A stretch of DNA of 64,000 nt from Verrucomicrobiaceae bacterium (GTDB lineage: Bacteria > Verrucomicrobiota > Verrucomicrobiia > Verrucomicrobiales > Verrucomicrobiaceae). Below, one piece after another: positions 26,802-34,765 of the stretch. Position numbers and translations under genes: made by a program. The notes beneath the pieces are model-generated. The model saw nothing but the letters and a program-made list of their open reading frames with translations, ran no database searches and had not been told where the DNA came from. The stretch spans positions 1 to 64,000 of the forward strand of contig JAIXOU010000030.1 of assembly GCA_027486585.1 (NCBI GenBank), read 5' to 3'. How positions within the stretch are numbered: position 1 is the first letter of the stretch; each line of letters begins with the position of its first letter.

Positions 26802-29383
26802 AACACACCCTCACACTCCTCACCGCCATCCTGCTCGCGCCGGTGACTGCACTCCACGCCGCCGATGTGAAGGCGTTCCTCGAGACGCATTGCTACGACT
26901 GCCATGATGCGGATGCGCGGAAGGGAAAATTCCAAGCGGATGTGTTGCCTACGGAGAGGGTGACGGCGGATTCGGCAAAGGCTTGGTCGCGGATATTGGC
27001 GCGGCTGGAATCGGGTGATATGCCGCCGCCGAAGAAGGAGCGGCCTCCGCAGGCGGAGGTGGAGTCGGTGATGACTTGGAGCAAGAACCAACTGGCGGCG
27101 GAGGCGAAGGCGCGACGTGGTGAAGGCGGGGCGCTCACGCGGCGGCTGAACCGGCTGGAGTATGAGAACACGGTGCGTGATTTGCTCGGCGTGGAAGTGC
27201 AGTTGCAGGCGATGCTGCCGGAGGATGATCGCGCGGAGGGTTTCGATACGGCGGCTCATGCGCTGAGCATCTCGCCGGTGCATATTCAGCGTTACATGGA
27301 TGCGGCGGAGGTGGCGCTTCAGGCGGCGATGATGCGCGGGCCGAAGCCCCAGGTGGCGACGCATCGCTTCTCGTATGATCATGAGAAGGAACGCGAGTTT
27401 TTCGCGCAGAAGTCGTATGGCCGCCAGATGGTGCGTCGGGATGGCGAGCTGCAATTCTTTGCGGAAGCAGACATCGAGAATCCGGCATTCTTGAAGCAGT
27501 TCTCCGAACTCACGCGGCAGCAACCGGGGCGGTATCGCGTGCGTGTGGCCGCGCGGACGCTGGATGCGCAGGGGCAGAGCGTGGTCTTCGGCGTGCGCAC
27601 GGCGAGCACGAAGCAACGACTCGGCATCAAGCCGCTCGGCTGGTTCGATGCGCCAGCCGATACGGCGAAGGTGTTTGAGATGGAATCGTGGTTCGCACCC
27701 GGCGACACGGTCATCGTGGAGCCGTATCGACTGAACGACATGCGGCGGCAGCGTGGCTATAGCCAATACGCTCCGGGCGATGGTCCCAATGCGCTGAAGA
27801 AGGCGGCCCAGCCGGATGCGAAAGCGGCGCAGGATCCGAGCGGACTGGCATTGGGCATTGCGTATGTCGAAGTGGAAGGGCCGCTCGTCGAGGCGTGGCC
27901 TCCCGTGGGTCATCAGCGTTTGTTTGGCGAATTGGAAGTGGTGCCGTTCAAGAAATTACCAGCCGCTGTGGTGACGCCCGGTGCCATGCAACGGTTGCGC
28001 AAAGGCGATCAATTCACGCCGGTTTCGTCGCAACTAGAGGCGGATGCAACTCAGCTGCTGCGTGCGTTCCTGCCGCGCGCGTTTCGACGTCCGGTGAAGG
28101 ATGAAGATGTCGCGCCGTATCTCGGCCTCGTGCGGCAGCATCTGGAGCGCGAGGAGTGTTTCGAGTCGGCGATGCTTTCGGCCTATCGCGCGGCGCTATG
28201 CTCGCCGGATTTTCTATTCCTCGTTGGAGAACCCGGTCCACTCGATGACCATGCACTGTCCGCGCGGCTCTCCTATTTCCTGTGGCGCACGGCACCGGAT
28301 GACACCCTGCGCGCGGTCGCGGATCGCGGTGAATTGCGAAAGCCCGAGGTTTTGAAACGCGAGACGGAGCGACTGCTCGCATCGCCGCGTGCGCAAGCTT
28401 TTGTCACCGACTTCCTCGATCAATGGCTGCACCTGCGTGAGATCAGAGCCACGCAGCCGGACAAGATGTTGTTCCCCGAGTTTTACGTTGAAGACGGCGG
28501 CAAGAACTTCAAAGAAGACCCGCTGCTCATTCACTCAATGCTCGATGAGACTCGCCTGTTCTTCGCCGACCTGCTCAAGCACGACGCCAGCCTGCTGCAA
28601 CTCATCGACGCCGACTTCACCTACCTCAATCAACGTCTCGCCGCGTTCTACCAACTGCCGCCGGTGAACGGAACGTCGATGCAACGCGTCGCTCTGCCCG
28701 CCGGCAGTCCACGCGGCGGCGTGCTCACTCAGGCGAGCGTTCTGAAAGTTACCGCGAACGGCACGCGCACCTCGCCGGTGGTGCGCGGCGTGTGGGTGAT
28801 GGAAAACATCCTCGGTCGCAAGCCGCTCCCGCCACCACCCGATGCGGGCAGCATCGATCCCGACACACGCGGCAGCACCACCATCCGCGAGCAGATCGCG
28901 AAACATCAGAGTAGCGACACCTGCGCCTCGTGTCATCGCCAGATCGATCCACCGGGCTTCGCGCTGGAGAGTTTCGATCCGGCGGGTCAATGGCGGGATG
29001 TTTACCGCACTCACGATGGCGTGAACGAGGTGAAAACGAAACGTCCGCAACCCAAAGCCGTCGAGGGCCAGGTCCTGATAGGACGAGATATTCTCGGCCC
29101 GATGACGTGGCTGCCGAGTAAGCCCGTGGATGCGAGCGGACAGTTGCTCAATGGCAGGACTTTCAACGGCACCGAGCAGTTCAAGCAACTCATGCTGGAA
29201 GAACCGCGCGTCGTGGCCCGCTGCCTTGCCGCCAAACTCGTCACCTACGCCACCGGCCATGCGACTGAACCCGGCGACATCCTCGCGCTCGATGGCATCG
29301 TCGCCGAGGCCGAGAAACATCGCTACGGCCTGCGTTCGTTGCTGCACGCCGTCGTTCAGAGTGAACTCTTCCGCATCAAGTAA
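26798..29383 (+). CDS. DUF1587/DUF1592/DUF1588/DUF1585 c-type heme protein (copy 1)
   Basis: An 861-residue exported protein starting at the ATG that overlaps the remnant stop; the longer in-frame start at 26534 would add 88 residues from another gene's tail and is rejected. The signal peptide runs to about residue 22. An N-terminal cytochrome-like segment has C32-x-x-C35-H36 (THCYDCHDADARKG). It is followed by DUF1587 (about 115-180, LNRLEYENTVRDLLGVE), DUF1595/DUF1592 (about 410-605, LSARLSYFLWRTAPDD), DUF1588 (about 636-735) with C709-x-x-C712-H713 (CASCHRQIDPPGF), and DUF1585 at the end. These PVC-specific proteins pair with DUF1552 genes, as here 14 bp downstream. It is likely a diheme envelope redox protein; the chemistry is unknown. 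Confidence 0.9.
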   Translation: MKHTLTLLTAILLAPVTALHAADVKAFLETHCYDCHDADARKGKFQADVLPTERVTADSAKAWSRILARLESGDMPPPKKERPPQAEVESVMTWSKNQLAAEAKARRGEGGALTRRLNRLEYENTVRDLLGVEVQLQAMLPEDDRAEGFDTAAHALSISPVHIQRYMDAAEVALQAAMMRGPKPQVATHRFSYDHEKEREFFAQKSYGRQMVRRDGELQFFAEADIENPAFLKQFSELTRQQPGRYRVRVAARTLDAQGQSVVFGVRTASTKQRLGIKPLGWFDAPADTAKVFEMESWFAPGDTVIVEPYRLNDMRRQRGYSQYAPGDGPNALKKAAQPDAKAAQDPSGLALGIAYVEVEGPLVEAWPPVGHQRLFGELEVVPFKKLPAAVVTPGAMQRLRKGDQFTPVSSQLEADATQLLRAFLPRAFRRPVKDEDVAPYLGLVRQHLEREECFESAMLSAYRAALCSPDFLFLVGEPGPLDDHALSARLSYFLWRTAPDDTLRAVADRGELRKPEVLKRETERLLASPRAQAFVTDFLDQWLHLREIRATQPDKMLFPEFYVEDGGKNFKEDPLLIHSMLDETRLFFADLLKHDASLLQLIDADFTYLNQRLAAFYQLPPVNGTSMQRVALPAGSPRGGVLTQASVLKVTANGTRTSPVVRGVWVMENILGRKPLPPPPDAGSIDPDTRGSTTIREQIAKHQSSDTCASCHRQIDPPGFALESFDPAGQWRDVYRTHDGVNEVKTKRPQPKAVEGQVLIGRDILGPMTWLPSKPVDASGQLLNGRTFNGTEQFKQLMLEEPRVVARCLAAKLVTYATGHATEPGDILALDGIVAEAEKHRYGLRSLLHAVVQSELFRIK

Positions 29384-29397
29384 GCACGCCTCATTTT

Positions 29398-30717
29398 ATG
29401 AAACACCCCATCAATCGCCGGACCTTCCTTCGCGCCTCCGGCATCAGCCTTTCGCTGCCGTTTCTCGAATCCATGACCCGTGCCGTCAGCGCTGCCGCAG
29501 CGCCCGCGAACCCGCGCCGCCTGCTCGTCATCGGCACGCCGTTTGGATTTGATCCCGTGTCGTTCGTGCCCACCGCCGCTGGCCGGGACTACGCACTCAC
29601 GCCGCATTTGCAGCATTTGAAGGATCATCGCGATGACTTCACCCTCATCACCGGCACCAGCCACGCGGACACCGGAGCCGCGCATCAAACCGAAGCCGTC
29701 ATGCTCACCGGCGCGCCGTATCCCGACATTTCCTACAACCTGCGCAACACTATCTCGCTCGACCAGGAGTTCGCGGCGCGCGTGCGCGGGCAGACGCGCT
29801 ACGACAGCCTTGTGCTCAGCACCGGCGGCCACACCACCGTGCCCAGCATCTCATGCACGAGCAATGGCGTGCCCATTCCGCCCATCACGAGTCCGTCGGA
29901 AATCTTTGCGCGCCTCTTCCTCGGCAGCACACCCGAGCAGGCCAGCGAAGAACTCTACCGCATCAGCGAAGGCCGCAGCATGCTCGACTTCGTCGGCGAT
30001 CAAGCGAAGCGCCTCAGTCGTCGCGTCAGCACCGATGACCGCGCCCGACTCGATGAATATTTTGATTCGGTTCGCGATGTGGAAAGGCAGCTCGCCATGT
30101 CCCGTGAGTGGGTCAACCGCCCGAAGCCCGCGCCCGTCGGCAAGCCGCCGAAAGACATCCCCGGCCCCGGCCAGCAACGCGCGAAGCTCCAGCTCATGTT
30201 TGACATGATCCACCTCGCGCTCGTGACCGACTCCACGCGCTCCATCACCATCCGCACCTTCGGCGACCACCACGCGCTCACGCATCACGGCCAGGAGCCC
30301 GAGAAGCTCGCCGAACTGCGCCATGTCGAAGTCGATCTCCTCCAAGTCTTCGACTCCCTGCTCACCAAACTCAAATCCAGCAAAGAAGGCACCGGCGAAA
30401 CCCTGCTCGACCGCACCATGACCCTGCTCACCAGCAACATGCGTGATGGCAACTCCCACAAATGCTGGGACGCCCCCGCCATCCTCGCCGGTGGCGGCTT
30501 CAAACACGGCCACCACCTCGCCTTTAACAAACCCTGGCTCGAATCCCTCGGCAACCCAGACACCACTACCGCCGTCACCTCAACCCAACGCCCCGTCATG
30601 GGCATCAACCAGGCACCGATGAGCAATCTCTTCGTCACCCTCCTACAACGCGCCGGCATTGAGACCGATCATTTCGGCACGAGCACCGGGACGCTCACGG
30701 GATTGGAGATGGTGTGA
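29398..30717 (+). CDS. DUF1552 Tat-exported protein (copy 1)
   Basis: A 439-residue DUF1552 protein with a Tat signal (R7-R8-T9-F10-L11). Characteristic blocks are LPFLESMTRAV, TGTSHADTGAAHQTEAVMLTGAPYP, NTISLDQEFAARV, DEYFDSVRDVERQLA and LTSNMRDGNSHKCWDAPAILAGGG. DUF1552 is related to DUF1501 and probably shares its alkaline-phosphatase-like fold, but no activity is established. It directly follows the DUF1592 gene, the standard partner. Its stop region overlaps an alternative GTG of the next gene, and the true next start is 15 bp downstream. It is more divergent from the other two DUF1552 copies (46300, 58640) than those are from each other. Confidence 0.9.
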   Translation: MKHPINRRTFLRASGISLSLPFLESMTRAVSAAAAPANPRRLLVIGTPFGFDPVSFVPTAAGRDYALTPHLQHLKDHRDDFTLITGTSHADTGAAHQTEAVMLTGAPYPDISYNLRNTISLDQEFAARVRGQTRYDSLVLSTGGHTTVPSISCTSNGVPIPPITSPSEIFARLFLGSTPEQASEELYRISEGRSMLDFVGDQAKRLSRRVSTDDRARLDEYFDSVRDVERQLAMSREWVNRPKPAPVGKPPKDIPGPGQQRAKLQLMFDMIHLALVTDSTRSITIRTFGDHHALTHHGQEPEKLAELRHVEVDLLQVFDSLLTKLKSSKEGTGETLLDRTMTLLTSNMRDGNSHKCWDAPAILAGGGFKHGHHLAFNKPWLESLGNPDTTTAVTSTQRPVMGINQAPMSNLFVTLLQRAGIETDHFGTSTGTLTGLEMV

Positions 30718-30731
30718 GCTTTTTGATCTTC

Positions 30732-33278
30732 ATGAAACCCATCCTCACACTCCTCACCGCCCTCCTGCTCGCGCCGCTCGCCGCGCCGGACGCCGCGCTG
30801 AACGCTGCCGATGCCCCACCGCCAGCGAAGATCGACTTTAACCGCGATGTGCGGCCGATTCTCTCGGACAATTGTTTCTACTGCCATGGCAATGACCCGA
30901 GTCATCGCAAGGCGAAGCTGCGGCTCGATGTGCGCGAGGAGGCGCTGGAGAAGGAAGCCTTTGTGCCCGGCAAGCCGGACGAAAGCGAACTCATCGCCCG
31001 CATTCTCACCACGGACGAAGACGAGCTGATGCCACCGCCTGATTCGCACAAGAAACTCACGGCCCGGGACAAGGAAATCCTTAAGCGCTGGATCGCCCAG
31101 GGGGCGGCGTATCAGCAGCACTGGTCTTATGAAAAGCCCGTGAGGGCGGCGATTCCTGCGGGGAGGAATGGCCTGGATGTGCTGGTGCAACAGCGGCTCG
31201 CCGAGATCGGGCTGAAGCCTTCGCCGCAGGCGGATCGGCGAACGTTGATTCGTCGTCTCTATGCGGACCTGCTCGGCCTGCCGCCGAAGCCGGAGGAGGT
31301 CGTGGCATTCGTGAACGACCAGTCGCCGGATGCGTATGAAAAGCTCGTCGAGCACGTGCTGAAGAATCCGCACTACGGCGAGCGCATGGCCATCGGGTGG
31401 CTCGATGTGGTGCGCTTTGCCGACACGATCGGCTACCACAGCGACAATCCGCACAACGTGTGGCCGTATCGCGACTGGGTCATCAGGAGCTTCAATGAAA
31501 ACAAGCGCTTCGATCGCTTCACCATCGAGCAAATCTCCGGCGACCTTTTGCCAGATGCGAACATGGAAACGCGCGTCGGTTCCGCATTCAACCGGCTGTT
31601 GCTCACGACGCAGGAGGGCGGCGCGCAGGCGAAGGATTACGAGCAACGGATGCTCACCGACCGCGTGCGCGCCATCGGCGCCGCGTGGATGGGACAGACG
31701 ACCGGCTGCGCCCAGTGTCACGACCACAAGTTCGATCCATTTTCGCAGCGCGACTTCTACTCGCTCGGTGCGTTTTTTGCCGACATCAAGGAGCCCATCA
31801 TCGGACGGCGCGAGGATGGCATGGTGGTGGGCACGCCCGCGCAGGAGGCGCAACTGGCGAAGCTCGATGCCGCGCTCGCGCAGGCGAAGAAGCAGTTCGA
31901 GGCCATCCGGCCGCAGCTCGACGCCGCGCAGAAAGAGTGGGAGGCGGGAGTGATCGCGAAAACGGTCACGCTGCCGGAGTTGGAGAATGGCGCGAAGGCA
32001 TCGGATGCGGAAAAGAAGAACGCGCGGCAGATCGTCGCGCTCGTGGAGAAGCCCCTGAAGCAGCGCAATACGACACAACAGCAGCAGGTGCAGGATTATT
32101 TTCGTGCGAAGGTGAACAGGCAGTTCAAGGCTGAGCAGGACGAGGTGGCGAAGGCGGAGCGTGAGCGCAAAGCATTCTCCAATTCACTGCCGATGTGTCT
32201 CGTGAGCATTAGCAGCGCGCAGAAGCGCACGGTGCGCATTTTGCCACGCGGTAACTGGATGGACGAAAGCGGCGAGGTGATAAAGGCCGCATTGCCGCAC
32301 TACCTGCCGCAGCCGAAAATCGAAGGCCGCGAGCTGACGCGCCTCGACCTCGCGCAGTGGCTCGTGTCCAAGGACAACCCGCTCACCGCGCGCACGGTGA
32401 TGAACCGCCTATGCGCGCAGCTTTTCGGCACCGGCTTGAGCAAGGTGCTCAGCGACCTCGGCGCGCAGGGCGAGCGTCCGCCGAACCTGGCGCTGCTCGA
32501 CTGGCTCGCGTGCGAGTTCATGGACAGCGGCTGGGACGTGAAGCACATAGTCCGCACCATCGTCACCAGCGCCACTTACAAGCAGGTCTCCATTGCGACG
32601 CCTGAGCTGATGGCCTCCGATCCTTACAACCGCGAACTCGCGCGGCAGAGTCCATTCCGCATGGATGCCGAGCTGGTGCGCGACCACGCCCTCGCCATCG
32701 CGGGATTGCTGGTGCCAAAAATCGGCGGGCCAAGCGTGAAGCCCTATCAACCCGACGGCTACTGGGAGAACTTGAACTTCCCGACACGCACCTATGACGC
32801 AGACAAAGGCGAGGGCCAGTATCGTCGCGGCATCTACATGTGGTGGCAGCGCAGCTTCCTGCATCCGAGCCTGGGTGCATTTGACGCTCCGAGCCGCGAG
32901 GAATGCACCGCCGAGCGCACCCGCTCGAACATCCCGCAGCAGGCGCTCGTGTTGCTGAACGATCCCACCTATGTCGAAGCCGCCCGCGCCTTTGCCGCAC
33001 GCGTTCTCACCGATTGCAAAGGGAGCAGCGAACAGCGTCTCGCGTGGGCGTGGCAGCAGGCCTTGCTGCGCGAACCGAGTGCCGAAGAACGAACGACGCT
33101 CACCGCGCTCGTGAAGGATCGCCTCACCTTTTACCGGAGCGATCAGAAAGCCGCTGACGAGTTACTCAAAGTCGGCCTCAAGCCCGTGCCAGCCACTTTG
33201 GACAAAGCCGAACTCGCTGCGTGGACCCACGCCGCCCGGGTGCTCCTGAACCTTCACGAAACCATCACCCGCTCCTAA
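30732..33278 (+). CDS. PSCyt1-DUF1549-DUF1553 c-type cytochrome (copy 3)
   Basis: An 848-residue exported protein. The start at ATG 30732 gives the signal peptide MKPILTLLTALLLAP, whose DNA is nearly identical to the starts of several unrelated genes in the window. PSCyt1 carries C48-x-x-C51-H52 (SDNCFYCHGNDPSHRKAKLRL). DUF1549 spans about 150-350 and contains C326-x-x-C329-H330 ([12 protein letters not shown]). A charged, coiled-coil-like middle follows at about 375-485 (AQLAKLDAALAQAKKQFE, AEQDEVAKAERERKAFS), then DUF1553 at about 535-815. It is followed 3 bp later by its DUF1501 partner. The middle region differs from copies 1 and 2. Confidence 0.92.
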   Translation: MKPILTLLTALLLAPLAAPDAALNAADAPPPAKIDFNRDVRPILSDNCFYCHGNDPSHRKAKLRLDVREEALEKEAFVPGKPDESELIARILTTDEDELMPPPDSHKKLTARDKEILKRWIAQGAAYQQHWSYEKPVRAAIPAGRNGLDVLVQQRLAEIGLKPSPQADRRTLIRRLYADLLGLPPKPEEVVAFVNDQSPDAYEKLVEHVLKNPHYGERMAIGWLDVVRFADTIGYHSDNPHNVWPYRDWVIRSFNENKRFDRFTIEQISGDLLPDANMETRVGSAFNRLLLTTQEGGAQAKDYEQRMLTDRVRAIGAAWMGQTTGCAQCHDHKFDPFSQRDFYSLGAFFADIKEPIIGRREDGMVVGTPAQEAQLAKLDAALAQAKKQFEAIRPQLDAAQKEWEAGVIAKTVTLPELENGAKASDAEKKNARQIVALVEKPLKQRNTTQQQQVQDYFRAKVNRQFKAEQDEVAKAERERKAFSNSLPMCLVSISSAQKRTVRILPRGNWMDESGEVIKAALPHYLPQPKIEGRELTRLDLAQWLVSKDNPLTARTVMNRLCAQLFGTGLSKVLSDLGAQGERPPNLALLDWLACEFMDSGWDVKHIVRTIVTSATYKQVSIATPELMASDPYNRELARQSPFRMDAELVRDHALAIAGLLVPKIGGPSVKPYQPDGYWENLNFPTRTYDADKGEGQYRRGIYMWWQRSFLHPSLGAFDAPSREECTAERTRSNIPQQALVLLNDPTYVEAARAFAARVLTDCKGSSEQRLAWAWQQALLREPSAEERTTLTALVKDRLTFYRSDQKAADELLKVGLKPVPATLDKAELAAWTHAARVLLNLHETITRS

Positions 33279-33281
33279 ATC

Positions 33282-34709
33282 ATGGACCATTCCACTCGCA
33301 CAGAACTCTCCCGCCGCCACTTCCTCTCGCGCGCATCGCAGGGACTTGGTGCCGTCGCGCTCGCAGCGTTACTGAATCCCCGGCTGCTCCATGCCGCACC
33401 GTCTCGTGGTGTGCTGCAAAACCTGCCGCTGCCGCAGAAAGCCAAGCGCGTCATCTGGCTCACGATGGCGGGCGGGCCGTCGCACCTGGAGCTTTTCGAC
33501 TACAAGGCAAAGCTCGCCGAGGTGGACGGTCAGCCGATGCCGGAGAGCTTCACGAAAGGCCAGCAGCTCGCGCAGCTTCAGGGGCAAAAACTCATTTGCC
33601 AGGGACCGCAGTTTAAGTTTCAGAAGTTCGGCAAGAACCAAACGGAACTCTCGGAACTGCTGCCGCACATCGGCTCGGTAGTGGATGACATTTGCATCGT
33701 GAAGTCCATGACGACGGACGCCATCAATCACGATCCGGCGCACATGTTCATGAACACCGGATCGCAGATCACGGGCCGCCCCAGCATGGGCGCGTGGTTG
33801 ACTTATGGCCTCGGCAGCGAGTCGGAAAACTTGCCGGGCTTTGTCGTCCTCATTTCCACTGGTAAAGGCCGCACGCCGCAGCCCATCGCCGCGCGCCAAT
33901 GGAGCAGCGGCTTTTTGCCGTCGAAGTATCAGGGCGTGCAGCTTCGCGCGACGGGCGATCCGGTTTTGTATCTCAACAATCCGCCCGGCGTGACCCGCGC
34001 ACTTCAGCAGGGCGACGTCGCGGCGATCAATGCCATCAACCATCAGCACGACGCGCTGGTGCATGACCCAGAAATCGCCACGCGCATCGCGCAGTATGAG
34101 ATGGCCTTCCAGATGCAGGCCAGCGTGCCTGACCTCGTGGACGTGAGCAGCGAAGGCGCGAAGACGCTGGAACTTTACGGCTGCCGGCCCGGCGATGGCT
34201 CCTTTGCCTCGAACTGCCTGCTCGCGCGCCGACTCGCCGAGCGTGGCACGCGATTTATCCAGCTCTACCATCGCGATTGGGACCACCACAGTTTGCTGAG
34301 AGAAGAGCTGCCACTCCGCGCCAAGGAAGTGGACCGCGCGTGTGCCGCGTTGATCACGGATTTGAAACAGCGCGGGATGTTCGATGACACGCTCATCGTG
34401 TGGAGCGGCGAGTTTGGCCGCACGCCGATGAAGCAGGGCAACAAAGGCCCCATCGGTCGCGATCATCACAACAAATCCATGTCCATGTGGCTCGCCGGTG
34501 CAGGCATCCGGCGCGGACTCGTCTATGGCGCGACGGACGACCTCGGCTACGCCGCGGTGGAAAACGTCGCCACCGTCCACGACCTGCACGCCACGATGCT
34601 GCATCAACTCGGCATCCAACATGACTCCTTCAGCTTCAAGTTCCAAGGCCTCGACGCCAAACTCACCGGCGTCGAGGGCGCGAAGGTCATCAAGGGCATC
34701 CTCGCGTGA
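33282..34709 (+). CDS. DUF1501 Tat-exported protein (copy 3)
   Basis: A 475-residue DUF1501 protein with a Tat signal (R11-R12-H13-F14-L15). Family blocks include WLTMAGGPSHLELFDYKAKL, LLPHIGSVVDDICIVKSMTT, AINHDPAHMFMNTGSQITG, WDHHSLLREELP, LIVWSGEFGRTPM and GRDHHNKSMSMWLAGAGIRRG. It starts 3 bp after its cytochrome partner, so the pair is cotranscribed and probably translationally coupled. The end KVIKGILA matches the other DUF1501 proteins here. It is followed by a LamG gene 56 bp downstream, suggesting that the glycan-binding protein and the redox pair belong to one transcription unit. Confidence 0.9.
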   Translation: MDHSTRTELSRRHFLSRASQGLGAVALAALLNPRLLHAAPSRGVLQNLPLPQKAKRVIWLTMAGGPSHLELFDYKAKLAEVDGQPMPESFTKGQQLAQLQGQKLICQGPQFKFQKFGKNQTELSELLPHIGSVVDDICIVKSMTTDAINHDPAHMFMNTGSQITGRPSMGAWLTYGLGSESENLPGFVVLISTGKGRTPQPIAARQWSSGFLPSKYQGVQLRATGDPVLYLNNPPGVTRALQQGDVAAINAINHQHDALVHDPEIATRIAQYEMAFQMQASVPDLVDVSSEGAKTLELYGCRPGDGSFASNCLLARRLAERGTRFIQLYHRDWDHHSLLREELPLRAKEVDRACAALITDLKQRGMFDDTLIVWSGEFGRTPMKQGNKGPIGRDHHNKSMSMWLAGAGIRRGLVYGATDDLGYAAVENVATVHDLHATMLHQLGIQHDSFSFKFQGLDAKLTGVEGAKVIKGILA

Positions 34710-34765
34710 GAGGCCAACCCCTGTATTGCCCTGCCAACGAAATTGCCCCGGCCTGAATCTGCACC

